NCBI GenBank assembly: GCA_963790775.1
Contig: CAWBPR010000008.1
Coordinates: 620,001-684,000, forward strand
Direction of reading: 5' to 3'
DNA: 64,000 nt
Source: JASJBU01 sp963790775
GTDB lineage: Bacteria > Pseudomonadota > Gammaproteobacteria > Chromatiales > Chromatiaceae
Positions within the stretch are counted from its first letter, which is position 1. Each line of letters opens with the position of its first letter. The notes beneath the pieces were generated by a model. It was not told where the DNA came from. It saw nothing but the letters and a program-made list of their open reading frames with translations, and did no database searches. Both the position numbers and the translations under genes were made by a program. Below, piece by piece: positions 17,865 to 26,152 of this stretch.

Positions 17865-17963
17865 ACGGTACAGTAACGGTACACAGCCTAATTTTTCTTC
17901 CCTGCACCAAACTAAGTTAACCTATTGAATAAAAAAATTAGACTAACTGTACCGAATTGTACC
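17865..17963. repeat. clustered GGTACA/TGTACC sites, possible integrase arm sites
   Basis: ACGGTACA occurs at 17865 and 17876, 11 bases apart. The inverted form TGTACC occurs at 17948 and 17958, 10 bases apart. Two direct pairs in opposite orientation close to a tRNA fragment resemble arm-type binding sites of tyrosine recombinases. No integrase gene is in the window. Confidence 0.45.
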
Positions 17964-18001
17964 AAACTTAGAATAATCAGTAACATATTGATTATTAAGC
18001 C

Positions 18002-18047
18002 ATTTGTAATCAGCTGGTCGGGGGTTCGACTCCTCTCGCCGGCTCCA
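18002..18047 (+). other. tRNA-Thr(TGT) 3' fragment, putative attachment site
   Basis: Forty-six bases reproduce the 3' part of a threonine tRNA: anticodon TGT at 18005-18007, stem TCAGC, variable loop TGGTC, the T-arm around GGTTCGACT and an acceptor strand ending GCCGGCTCCA. The 5' half is absent: upstream bases do not pair. Such fragments are left at the distal end when an element integrates into a tRNA gene. Its orientation places the inserted DNA on the left, on the side of the protease cluster. Confidence 0.65.
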
Positions 18048-18361
18048 TAAAAATCAAGAAGTTAGCATCGTTTTTCTTTTGAGTCCGCGGGTCTCAAGAT
18101 GCGTGGTGTGTGAAAAGCATCTGCAGCGATGGTAACCAAACCCCCTAGAAAAGCTGCAAGACCATTATCCACAAGCGCGGCTGGATGATCTCATAAAGAC
18201 CATTCCCTCGAAACAAGGCGCCTAAGGCCGGTTGCATTCAGAAAACACGCCTGATTCAACTAGCTTGCCATCTTTACCAGCTGTCAGGCAACGAATCGGC
18301 GCTGGTTGGCCCCAAAATATATTCATCTCCGGGTAGTTGCTTTGACTGACTTTGTATAAGT

Positions 18362-19294
18362 TCAAGCGGATTTATTCTTGTAGCGTTCGCATTCTGCAAT
18401 AAAGAGATCTGAGCTTTGCGGCATGGGGGTGCGGGCGCGGGTTACGAACGCGATCAGCCGGACACCCCATTTGAGGAGATGCTTGCTATCGATGATGTCA
18501 TTCGGTTGTTTGGCTGTGGTGATGATGGTCTTGGGAGGGAAGGCAACGATCTCTTCTCCCGCCACAACGAAATCCGACCAGACATCAAATATCTCATCAT
18601 CGGTGCGCAGGGTTTCACACTTGCGTCTCGCCGTATCGGCATATTTCAGAATCAATTCGTTGATGCCATCAAATCTTGCGTCTGTTTCAAAACAGCTCGC
18701 CATTTCTCTGGCAACTTTATCGATGTTTTGCATGGTCATGGCAATCTTGATATAGCGGCTTTCATAGAATGCCTCAATCGACATGGTAAAGGCCTTGAAG
18801 GGTTCCCCCCAGAGTTCATCGATGCCTTCGTCGCCATTGCGGTGTTTTACCAGTTTTCCATATTTCAATGCTTCTTGAAGGCACTGGCCGCATTCATGCA
18901 TAAAGTCATTACCGGGAAGGATTTCGACGCCACAGGCCTCGAGTTCGACAAGATGAGTAAAGATGTCTGCGGCGCGATTGAACAGGGCGCCCGCAAGCAT
19001 GGCGCCCTTTACGCGCTTCTTTTTGGGGTCCTGCTCAGCTTCGTATGCGGTTCGAATATCGCCTAAAAGTCTACCTGGAATATTGATGCCGTGTTCCATA
19101 TGGTTGAACAAACGGCGTGTCAATGACTGGATCAGGCGTTTTTTTGCCGATAGCGTGTCCTGTGGTGGTTCGTAGCATTTGATCCAGTAACCATCAAGGT
19201 AGACCCTTGTGACGCCATCAATTTTCCTGCGGGTCCCGTTTTCAATGGTCTTGTTCATCTTGACCGGTCTTCCATTCTTTATGAGTTTTCTCAT
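18362..19294 (-). CDS. hypothetical protein, mostly helical, 310 aa
   Basis: I do not recognise this family. The protein is soluble, rich in charged residues, with no signal peptide or membrane segment. It has several cysteines (CYEPP, EACGVE, HECGQC, ECER), too loosely spaced for a clear metal site. It has long amphipathic stretches and a phenylalanine-rich middle. An internal Met at 19258 (MNKTIENG) is an alternative start; neither start has a strong ribosome site. It stands alone, convergent with the putative island edge, and may be host flank or element cargo. Confidence 0.6.
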   Translation of the reverse strand: MRKLIKNGRPVKMNKTIENGTRRKIDGVTRVYLDGYWIKCYEPPQDTLSAKKRLIQSLTRRLFNHMEHGINIPGRLLGDIRTAYEAEQDPKKKRVKGAMLAGALFNRAADIFTHLVELEACGVEILPGNDFMHECGQCLQEALKYGKLVKHRNGDEGIDELWGEPFKAFTMSIEAFYESRYIKIAMTMQNIDKVAREMASCFETDARFDGINELILKYADTARRKCETLRTDDEIFDVWSDFVVAGEEIVAFPPKTIITTAKQPNDIIDSKHLLKWGVRLIAFVTRARTPMPQSSDLFIAECERYKNKSA

Positions 19295-19605
19295 AAAAAA
19301 ATAATAACTGAGGATGTGATGCCTGGAAAATGGTTTTTGAGAGATGCAGGCTTTTCGGCGATGAATGGTTATGACTAAAGATCTTCAAATGTTCGCCGAT
19401 AGCGTGCTTTGACACGGTTATACCGCCAGAAAGAGCGTCTTTTTGGCGTAGTGGAACAGAACAGGGAAGAGCCAATCCTTACCTATGCAGCATCAATGCA
19501 TAAGTGAATTCTAAATAATAATAATATTTCTTCCTGCTTGATCTGTATCGAGATCGGCGTCGCTGATTTGTTTAATCCAAATTTTCGTCTATTGAGGGAA
19601 GAGCA
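19295..19605. other. intergenic between divergent genes
   Basis: About 310 AT-rich bases separate the minus-strand hypothetical gene from the rhodanese gene. It probably holds both promoters; I could not pick a convincing -35/-10 pair. No RNA gene or hairpin terminator is visible. Confidence 0.4.
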
Positions 19606-20061
19606 ATGGTTCAAAAATGCAACTCACTTTTTATCAGTTTTTTGTTTCTGTTTTCCAGTGTAGCGGTAAGTGTCGAATTGCCGATTAAGAGGGACAAAAG
19701 CTATATCTCACCAGTATCGGTGACTGGGGTAACCACAGTGGATAGCGCAAAGGCCTATGAGCTATGGAAATCCAGGGCCTGGTTCGTGGATCCGCGCAAG
19801 CCAAGCCAGTTTGAAGTGTCACGCATTCCAGGGGCATTAAATATCGAATATGACCCGGGTATGCCGGATCAGCAGTTGACTCCCGCATCGCTTGAAGCCG
19901 AGGTGCCAAAAGCGGATCCAGTGGTGTTCTATTGCAATGCTGAGAAGTGTGACAGGTCCAGTTGGGGTGCGGCGCTGGCCGTCGAATGGGGCTGGGAACA
20001 GGTCTATTACTACCGCGATGGCATTCCTGCCTGGACCAAAGCCGGGTACCCGGTTGAATAA
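19606..20061 (+). CDS. secreted single-domain rhodanese
   Basis: Rhodanese-like protein of 151 residues with an N-terminal signal peptide (about 1-24), so probably periplasmic. The domain spans about 40-148: FVDPRKPSQFEVSRIPGA and the active-site loop FYCNAEKCDRSS, with the likely catalytic Cys at the start of that loop. It ends with YYRDGIPAW, typical of the family. By family knowledge it binds or transfers sulfane sulfur. GAGGGAAGAG lies just upstream of the ATG. It is a single-gene unit; no sulfur-oxidation partners are adjacent. Confidence 0.88.
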   Translation: MVQKCNSLFISFLFLFSSVAVSVELPIKRDKSYISPVSVTGVTTVDSAKAYELWKSRAWFVDPRKPSQFEVSRIPGALNIEYDPGMPDQQLTPASLEAEVPKADPVVFYCNAEKCDRSSWGAALAVEWGWEQVYYYRDGIPAWTKAGYPVE

Positions 20062-20194
20062 GTTTCAGTTGGCCAATTTTCAGGCTGGTTCCCGATTATA
20101 AATGTTTGATGAGAAATCCCACAGGCAGGGTGAATGATCTCTCCATGGCTGTATCGAATCCCGGAAAGTTTTGTTGGTGGAAAAGGAGTAGGAA

Positions 20195-22066
20195 ATGCAC
20201 TTCTTTAACAATATTTCTTTAAAGCAAAGGTTGAGTTTTGCTGTGGGCTGTGGGTTGCTGATGATCACGGTCGTTCTTCTGGTGATTGGACAGCAGCTCT
20301 ACAATCAGCGGGATCGAGATTTTCGTGCTGCCTATCTGGGAGGGGTCAGCTCACTCTGGAAGGCTGTGAGTGAGAATGAACGGAATGAGATGGCGGCAAA
20401 TTTTAAAGCCCTGACAAGGGATCGTAAGCTCGGCGCGGCGCTATACAAAGAGCAAAAAGAAGCGATCCGTGAGGCGATCGGTCCTACAGCCACCAGGCTG
20501 CAGGCGATGGAAATTGCGGATAATGTCATTGTCATGAATAAGCGTGGTGAAATTGGTTTTTCTCTGATTGAGGCTGAATCAACACCACCCGTGTTGGCGA
20601 TGAAGACCATCTCCAGTGGTAAATCGCTCGAAGGTTTCGAGCTGACAGTGGATGGACGCTTGGTTAATCTCGTAAGTTTTCCGATCTATGATAGAGCTGA
20701 CCTGGTGGGAGTGGGTGTCTTTGAAAAAGGCCTTGCGCGAGTGGCTGAGAAGATCAAGGCAGCCAATGACCATGAAGTTTATCTGCTTGATAACAATGGC
20801 GCTTTTCAGGTGAGTACTTCAGAGGTTATGCCTCGAGTCAATGGCAGGGAATTACAGAATTCAGTTTACTGGGAGAGTGATGACGGTCCTGGTGTGGTGG
20901 GGATCGGTGCTGTTCCCCTGGCTGACGATGAAGGCAGGATTATCGCCGTGTTGATAACTCAGGGTGATGTTACTGAGTCTGCTGAGGAAAAGCGTCAACT
21001 GAGGCTGGTTAGCTATATCATCGGATTATCCTTATTACTCTTGTTGACGGCGGGTGTGGGTTTGTACATGCGGCATGCGCTGCGTCCACTGGATACGGGA
21101 ATCCATTTCATGGAAAAAATTGCAGAAGGTGATTTGTCATCTGACATCACTTGCGACAGAAGCGATGAATTCAAGCGCTTGCTGGACGCAATGCAAAAAA
21201 TGAATATCGATCTCCGTGGCTTGGTGGGTAAGGTGATGGGTGCGTCAGATGAGTTGATTTCGACGGTTGGGACGGTCAAGGCTACCTCCCTGGAAACCAA
21301 TCAGGGGGTGGACAGGCAGCGGCAGGAGGTCAATCAATTGGCGACAGCGCTTACCCAGATGACAGCTACCGCAAATGAAGTGGCGGAAAATATTCATCAA
21401 CTGATGGTGACGGCCGGCGAATCACTGAAGGCTACGGATACTGGTAACCTGGTGGTTCAGCAGTCTGTGCAGGACATCAGTCTGTTGTCGGATGAGATCA
21501 GTAAAGGAGGTCTGGCGGTAAGCGCCTTACAGGAGAAGAGTCAGCGGATCGGTGTGGTAATCGACGTGATAAAAAATATTGCCGAGCAAACCAACCTTCT
21601 GGCGCTGAATGCCGCGATTGAGGCGGCGCGTGCCGGAGAGCAAGGTCGTGGTTTTGCGGTGGTTGCAGATGAGGTGAGGACCCTGGCTGGGCGCACCCAG
21701 GAGTCGACGCATGAAATTGAGCAGATAATCGGCGCCCTGCAGCAGGGCGTAGGTGATGCTGTGGCGGTCATGGTGGGTAGCGTTGAGCATGCCAGGCAGG
21801 CCTCAAGTCAGGCAAACGCCATTGGTGAGACCTTGGATTCGGTGCGTGAGCAGGTCTCAAAAATTACCGAGTTTTGTGGGCAGGTGGCGACCGCAGCGGA
21901 AGAGCAACGCGTTACGACGGAAGAGATGAACCGGAATGTGCACAGGATCTCAGAAGTGGCTGAGTCTACCGCCCGGCAAGCGGATGTCGCTGCAGAGAGG
22001 GTAAACTATCTGACGGGGCTTTCAACTACCCTCAAACAGGTGATGAGCGGGTTTAAAGTCTCATGA
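20195..22066 (+). CDS. methyl-accepting chemotaxis protein
   Basis: Transmembrane chemoreceptor of 623 residues. It has a first membrane helix (about 14-34), a periplasmic sensory domain (about 35-270) with a Cache-like pattern (VIVMNKRGEIGF, VSFPIYDRADLVGVGVFEK), a second membrane helix (about 275-296), a HAMP region, and a long cytoplasmic coiled coil. The signalling tip is clear: IAEQTNLLALNAAIEAARAG and GFAVVADEVRTLAGRT. It would bind CheW and CheA. There is no C-terminal receptor-docking pentapeptide. GGAG at about 20184 sets the start. The ligand is not predictable from the sequence. Confidence 0.92.
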   Translation: MHFFNNISLKQRLSFAVGCGLLMITVVLLVIGQQLYNQRDRDFRAAYLGGVSSLWKAVSENERNEMAANFKALTRDRKLGAALYKEQKEAIREAIGPTATRLQAMEIADNVIVMNKRGEIGFSLIEAESTPPVLAMKTISSGKSLEGFELTVDGRLVNLVSFPIYDRADLVGVGVFEKGLARVAEKIKAANDHEVYLLDNNGAFQVSTSEVMPRVNGRELQNSVYWESDDGPGVVGIGAVPLADDEGRIIAVLITQGDVTESAEEKRQLRLVSYIIGLSLLLLLTAGVGLYMRHALRPLDTGIHFMEKIAEGDLSSDITCDRSDEFKRLLDAMQKMNIDLRGLVGKVMGASDELISTVGTVKATSLETNQGVDRQRQEVNQLATALTQMTATANEVAENIHQLMVTAGESLKATDTGNLVVQQSVQDISLLSDEISKGGLAVSALQEKSQRIGVVIDVIKNIAEQTNLLALNAAIEAARAGEQGRGFAVVADEVRTLAGRTQESTHEIEQIIGALQQGVGDAVAVMVGSVEHARQASSQANAIGETLDSVREQVSKITEFCGQVATAAEEQRVTTEEMNRNVHRISEVAESTARQADVAAERVNYLTGLSTTLKQVMSGFKVS

Positions 22067-22122
22067 CGGACAAGCCCTGATCGGTTATTGTCCTGCAAAT
22101 CTTAAATGACCGGCCAGCATGG

Positions 22123-22151
22123 TTGACCTGGGGTTTTCTTCTGAGTAGAAT
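22123..22151 (+). promoter_or_regulatory. sigma-70 promoter for rplU-rpmA
   Basis: TTGACC (22123-22128), a 17-base spacer, then TAGAAT (22146-22151). It lies 66 bp upstream of rplU. Confidence 0.7.
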
Positions 22152-22217
22152 TCCGCCTCTTTACTCTGCTGCCTTTGCGGCGGCGCGTAATCACAGTTTT
22201 TCTTGGGGATCTAGGTT

Positions 22218-22532
22218 ATGTATGCGGTAGTTCAAACCGGCGGCAAGCAATATCGCGTTTCAGAGGGCGACACCATCAAGGTTGAGAAGCTGATTGCTGA
22301 TGAAGGCGCTTCTGTCGAACTGGATAAGGTGCTGATGATCACGAATGGCGATGATGTCAAAATTGGCGCCCCGTATGTCGATGGAGGCAAGGTAACCGCC
22401 ACGGTGAAGTCTCATGGCCGTGGTAAAAAGGTCACAATCATTAAGTTCCGGCGGCGCAAGCATCATATGAAACGGCAGGGTCATCGCCAGTGGTTTACAG
22501 AACTGCAGGTGACGGGCATCAGCGCCGGTTGA
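22218..22532 (+). CDS. rplU: 50S ribosomal protein L21
   Basis: Large-subunit ribosomal protein of 104 residues, normal length. It starts MYAVVQTGGKQYRV and carries the conserved FRRRKHHMKRQGHRQ basic region near the C-terminus, which contacts 23S rRNA. It is first in the conserved rplU-rpmA-obgE order, 12 bases ahead of rpmA, behind a good sigma-70 promoter. Confidence 0.98.
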   Translation: MYAVVQTGGKQYRVSEGDTIKVEKLIADEGASVELDKVLMITNGDDVKIGAPYVDGGKVTATVKSHGRGKKVTIIKFRRRKHHMKRQGHRQWFTELQVTGISAG

Positions 22533-22544
22533 GGAGAAAATCAG

Positions 22545-22802
22545 ATGGCACATAAAAAGGCAGGCGGTAGTACAAGAAACGGCCGCGATTCAGAATCCAA
22601 ACGTCTTGGCGTCAAGATCTTCGGTGGTCAGGCGATATCGGCCGGCAGTATCATTGTGCGTCAGCGTGGAACCCATTTTCACAAAGGCGTGAATGTTGGG
22701 ATTGGCAAAGACCACACACTGTTCGCCAAGGCTGACGGTAAAGTGGTTTTTGAGACAAAGGGACCACTTAACCGCAAGTTTGTGAGCGTGGTTAGCGACT
22801 AG
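22545..22802 (+). CDS. rpmA: 50S ribosomal protein L27
   Basis: Large-subunit protein of 85 residues. It begins MAHKKAGGSTRNGRDS, the flexible N-terminal arm that reaches the peptidyl-transferase centre, with no cleavable extension of the Firmicutes kind. RQRGTHFHKG and VGIGKDHTLFA are the family signature. A GAGGAGAAAATC ribosome site precedes it. A hairpin terminator follows within 30 bases. Confidence 0.98.
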   Translation: MAHKKAGGSTRNGRDSESKRLGVKIFGGQAISAGSIIVRQRGTHFHKGVNVGIGKDHTLFAKADGKVVFETKGPLNRKFVSVVSD

Positions 22803-22827
22803 GCTGACACAGCGTACTACTTCTAAG

Positions 22828-22852
22828 GCCTCGTCGTGTGACGGGGCTTTTT
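22828..22852 (+). terminator. terminator between rpmA and obgE
   Basis: GCCTCGTC (22828-22835), loop GTGT, GACGGGGC (22840-22847), then TTTTT. It probably attenuates rather than blocks, since obgE follows at once with no other obvious promoter. Confidence 0.8.
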
Positions 22853-22865
22853 ACGTTTGGGACTT

Positions 22866-23945
22866 ATGAAATTTATCGATGAAGCCACTATCAAAGTAGA
22901 AGCCGGGGACGGAGGTAATGGCTGTGCCAGCTTTCGCCGGGAGAAGTATATTCCCCGTGGAGGCCCTGACGGCGGTGACGGCGGCAATGGCGGCAGTGTC
23001 TATCTGATAGCGGATAGCGGCTTGAATACCCTGGTGGATTTTCGTAATCGACGTGCGCACCGGGCGGAGCGCGGCCAGAATGGCATGAGTCGGGAGAAAA
23101 CAGGGCGTAGTGGGCAGGATCTCCATCTTCGCGTGCCAGTGGGGACCCGGGTAAAAAATGAAGAGACCGGGGAGCTGGTTGGTGAATTGCTGGAACACGG
23201 CGAGGAGCTGCTGGTAGCGCGTGGAGGAGAGCGGGGCATAGGCAATGTGCATTTTAAAAGCAGCACCAATCGGGCCCCCAGGCAGTTCACCCATGGCACC
23301 GAGGGTGAACGCCATCTGCTGTTGCTGGAATTGATACTGCTGGCCGATGTCGGGCTGCTTGGAATGCCGAATGCGGGCAAGTCCAGTCTGATCCGCAAGA
23401 TTTCCAGTGCCCGCCCGAAAGTGGCTGATTATCCTTTTACCACCCTCTACCCCAATCTGGGTGTGGTTAGTTTGGGACGGGACCGGAGTTTCGTAGTGGC
23501 TGATATTCCGGGTGTGATTGAGGGCGCCGCCGAGGGTGCAGGGCTGGGTGTACAATTTCTGAAACACCTCTCCCGGACCCGCTTGTTGCTGCATCTGGTG
23601 GATGTGGCGCCACTGGACCCGGAGATCTCTCTTGTGGATGAGGTCAGGCGCATCGAAACAGAGCTTGCGAACTATTCTGCTGAGTTATCTGAGCGTGAGC
23701 GCTGGTTGGTGTTGAATAAAATAGACCTGCTGTTGGAAGATGAAATGCAGGAGCGTCGTGATGAATTGCTCAAACAACTGGGCTGGGACGGGCCTGTCTT
23801 CCCGATATCGGCCGCCACGGGTGATGGCATAGAGGCGCTGACTTCAGCGTTGATGAAACGGCTTGAAGAGTTGTGGGAATCGGATCGGGTGGCTGCCAAT
23901 ATTCAAGATCCTGCGGATCAGCCATGGGACCCTCATCAGTCATGA
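22866..23945 (+). CDS. obgE: Obg-family GTPase ObgE/CgtA
   Basis: Essential GTPase linked to ribosome assembly and stress control, 359 residues. The glycine-rich Obg fold (1-158) starts MKFIDEATIKVEAGDGGNGC. The G domain follows with G1 GMPNAGKSS, G2 DYPFTTLYP, G3 DIPGVIEGA, G4 NKIDL and G5 ISAATGDG. The C-terminal tail is short and acidic. ATG at 22866 matches the family start exactly; a TTG nine bases earlier is not needed. It is followed after 13 bases by proB. Confidence 0.97.
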   Translation: MKFIDEATIKVEAGDGGNGCASFRREKYIPRGGPDGGDGGNGGSVYLIADSGLNTLVDFRNRRAHRAERGQNGMSREKTGRSGQDLHLRVPVGTRVKNEETGELVGELLEHGEELLVARGGERGIGNVHFKSSTNRAPRQFTHGTEGERHLLLLELILLADVGLLGMPNAGKSSLIRKISSARPKVADYPFTTLYPNLGVVSLGRDRSFVVADIPGVIEGAAEGAGLGVQFLKHLSRTRLLLHLVDVAPLDPEISLVDEVRRIETELANYSAELSERERWLVLNKIDLLLEDEMQERRDELLKQLGWDGPVFPISAATGDGIEALTSALMKRLEELWESDRVAANIQDPADQPWDPHQS

Positions 23946-23958
23946 ATGTGGAACGAGC

Positions 23959-25083
23959 ATGATTTCCAGGCAAACGATCCGCAATGCCCGGCGCTGGGTG
24001 ATCAAGATCGGCAGCGCCCTGTTGACTTGTGATGGAAAGGGGCTGTCCAGGGAGGCCTTGTCGCCTTGGGTGGAGCAGATGGCGACGCTGCGTAAGGCCG
24101 GTCATGAGGTGGTCCTGGTCTCATCGGGCGCGGTGGCCGAGGGCATGAGCCGTATGGGCTGGAAACAGCGTCCGCACAATCTGAATGATCTGCAAGCCGC
24201 GGCCGCGATCGGACAAATGGGCCTGGTGCATGCGTACGAGGCCTGCTTTCAAAAACATGGCCTGCATACGGCGCAGATTCTGCTGACTCGAGATGATCTG
24301 GCTGATCGTTCCCGCTATCTGAATGCCCGCAGTGCGCTGCGGACCCTGCTCTCTTTGGGGGTGGTGCCGGTGGTGAACGAAAACGATACCGTGGCGACCG
24401 AGGAGTTGCGTTTCGGTGACAATGACACCCTTGCTGCGTTGGTGGCGAATCTCATCGAGGCCGATCTGCTGGTGTTGTTGACCGACCAGGAGGGGCTGTT
24501 CGATGCAGACCCCCGCTTCAATGCGCAGGCCTCGCTGATCCATGAAACCCGCGTGGATAATCCACAACTCGACGCGGTTGCCGGCGGCAGCGCCAGTGGT
24601 CTGGGTCTTGGCGGCATGGTCACCAAGGTGCGGGCTGCGCGGCTGGCGGCCCGTTCGGGGACGGGCACTGTGATTGCCTCAGGCAAGCGAGAGCGGGTGC
24701 TGGATGGCATTGGTCAGGGTGAGGAGATAGGTACCCTGCTGGTGCCCGTGCAGGAGCCGCAGGCAGCCAGAAAGCGCTGGCTGGCCGGGCAGTTGCAGGT
24801 CAGGGGTAGTCTGACCCTGGATAACGGCGCGGTGCGGGTTCTGCGGGAAAAGGGCAGCAGCCTGCTGGCGGTGGGCGTGGTGGAGATGAGCGGAGAATTC
24901 ACCCGCGGAGAGGCGGTAGTCTGTCTGGATATGTCGGGTTGTGAGGTTGCGCGGGGGCTGGTGAATTATGGCGCCCAGGAGACACGCCGGATTCTCGGTC
25001 AGCCCAGTAAGCAAATTGAAGCGATTCTGGGATATGTGGACGAGCAGGAGCTGATTCATCGGGATAATCTGGTCCTGCTTTGA
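23959..25083 (+). CDS. proB: glutamate 5-kinase
   Basis: First enzyme of proline synthesis: phosphorylates L-glutamate with ATP. The protein has 375 residues: an amino-acid kinase domain (about 8-260; IKIGSALLT, LVSSGAVAEG, NENDTV, FGDNDTLAA, GLGLGGMVTK) and a PUA domain (about 275-365). The start at 23959 lies 13 bases after obgE, with GGAACGAG upstream. Upstream in-frame codons overlap obgE and are unlikely to be used. proA is not adjacent. A strong two-way terminator follows. Confidence 0.97.
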   Translation: MISRQTIRNARRWVIKIGSALLTCDGKGLSREALSPWVEQMATLRKAGHEVVLVSSGAVAEGMSRMGWKQRPHNLNDLQAAAAIGQMGLVHAYEACFQKHGLHTAQILLTRDDLADRSRYLNARSALRTLLSLGVVPVVNENDTVATEELRFGDNDTLAALVANLIEADLLVLLTDQEGLFDADPRFNAQASLIHETRVDNPQLDAVAGGSASGLGLGGMVTKVRAARLAARSGTGTVIASGKRERVLDGIGQGEEIGTLLVPVQEPQAARKRWLAGQLQVRGSLTLDNGAVRVLREKGSSLLAVGVVEMSGEFTRGEAVVCLDMSGCEVARGLVNYGAQETRRILGQPSKQIEAILGYVDEQELIHRDNLVLL

Positions 25084-25100
25084 AATCCCGCGAGAGCTCC

Positions 25101-25134
25101 CATAAAAAAACCGGCAGTTGCCGGTTTTTTTATG
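25101..25134. terminator. bidirectional terminator between proB and rpsT
   Basis: A 16-base perfect inverted repeat around GT: the arms pair AAAAAAACCGGCA with TGCCGGTTTTTTT. With A and T runs on both sides it can end transcription from proB (plus) and rpsT (minus). Confidence 0.92.
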
Positions 25135-25148
25135 GGTTTGGGCGATGC

Positions 25149-25409
25149 TTACATGGCCTTGATCTGAGCGTTGAGGCGGCTCTTGTGCCGTGCAGCCTTA
25201 TTCTTGTGGATCATGCCTTGATTGGCGGATTGATCGATCACCGGCACCGCCTGTTGGTAAGCCTCAGTCGCAACCGCTTTGTCGCCGCCGGCAATTGCGT
25301 TGACAACCTTTTTGACATGGGTGCGCATGTTGCTGCGCTGCCCCTGATTCAGCAGGCGTCTATGATCTGCTTGACGGGCGCGTTTGCGGGCTTGGGCTGT
25401 GTTGGCCAA
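25149..25409 (-). CDS. rpsT: 30S ribosomal protein S20
   Basis: Small-subunit protein of 86 residues, very basic, three-helix type: ANTAQARKRARQAD, NMRTHVKKVVNAI and GMIHKNKAARHKSRLN. The start codon is TTG (minus strand, 25409-25407), preceded by CAGGAGAT. The E. coli gene also uses UUG, where it takes part in autoregulation, so the rare start is probably functional here as well. Confidence 0.97.
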   Translation of the reverse strand: MANTAQARKRARQADHRRLLNQGQRSNMRTHVKKVVNAIAGGDKAVATEAYQQAVPVIDQSANQGMIHKNKAARHKSRLNAQIKAM

Positions 25410-25667
25410 GGTAATCTCCTGAAAATGGATCGAGCTTGAATAAAGACGGCGAATTTTGCCTAAGAATCATTCCACTGTCAACCACTAACAGAATTGGCCG
25501 AACAGAATCTGAACCCGGAGGTGTGCCGTGCTTCTTAGTTGCTCATCCATTATTATGGAATATGGTGACCGACAATAGGATCTCGAAGATCCGCTCCGGC
25601 TTGCCGGTTCCCTTGGCAGAGTGCGGTAGCAAGATAAAAAAAGATCAAGCAAGGAGCACCAACCACC

Positions 25668-25919
25668 ATGAGCAAAGCCTTCATCTCCCACAGCTCGCAG
25701 GACGACGCTTTTGTTCGTCAACTGCAACAGGCTCTCGGCCACCTTGGACAAGACGTCTGGATCGATTCCCGCGAGCTGCGCGGTGTCGATCCGCTCTGGT
25801 CGGAGATCCAGCAGGGCATCGAGAAAGCGGCGGCCCACCGATGTGCCTCCCACACCACAGCCCAAGGCCGAACCCCTGTAGGAGCGGGCCACGCCCGCGA
25901 AAAAAAGCGGGTAGGGTGA
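25668..25919 (+). pseudogene. TIR-domain protein fragment truncated by REP sequence
   Basis: The first 57 or so residues are a good TIR start: AFISHSSQDDAFVRQL, DVWIDSRELRGVDPLWSEI. The frame then runs into non-TIR sequence made of a REP pair beginning at 25877 and stops at residue 83. TIR domains in bacteria often cleave NAD+ in antiphage defence, but about half the domain and any effector partner are missing. AAGGAG upstream of the ATG is intact, so the break is recent or the stub is tolerated. I see no trace of the lost 3' half beyond the REP unit. Confidence 0.75.
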
Positions 25920-25968
25920 TCTTGTGTTTTTGTCCCCGCATCAAATCGCGCCGTGGGGCGCTCCTACA
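25877..25968. repeat. REP-type inverted pair
   Basis: TGTAGGAGCGGGCCACGCCC (from 25877) is answered by the inverted TCGCGCCGTGGGGCGCTCCTACA ending at 25968, with 44 bases between. This head-to-head arrangement is typical of REP/BIME units of gammaproteobacteria. It coincides with the break in the TIR gene. Confidence 0.75.
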
Positions 25969-26152
25969 ACCAGGTAGGGGGCATAACATACCGCTGTTAT
26001 CGGAATGGTATGCCTACTGAGCTGACGCCGAGCATGATTCGCGCGTTCAACCCAACAGCATGAGCAATGTTGTCGATCTGTCTCTATAATCAGGCGGAAA
26101 TCTCCAATCCAAGGACATTCAGCTGGCCTCTTTCTTTAAATCATTCGCCACT

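Noticed and set aside
18002..18047. Complete tRNA gene
   Set aside because: No 5' half: bases before 18002 cannot form the acceptor, D or 5' anticodon strands.
18120..18225. Short frame LEKLQDHYPQARLDDLIK resembling a transposase end
   Set aside because: Only about 29 codons after a stop, and the resemblance is too weak to name a family.
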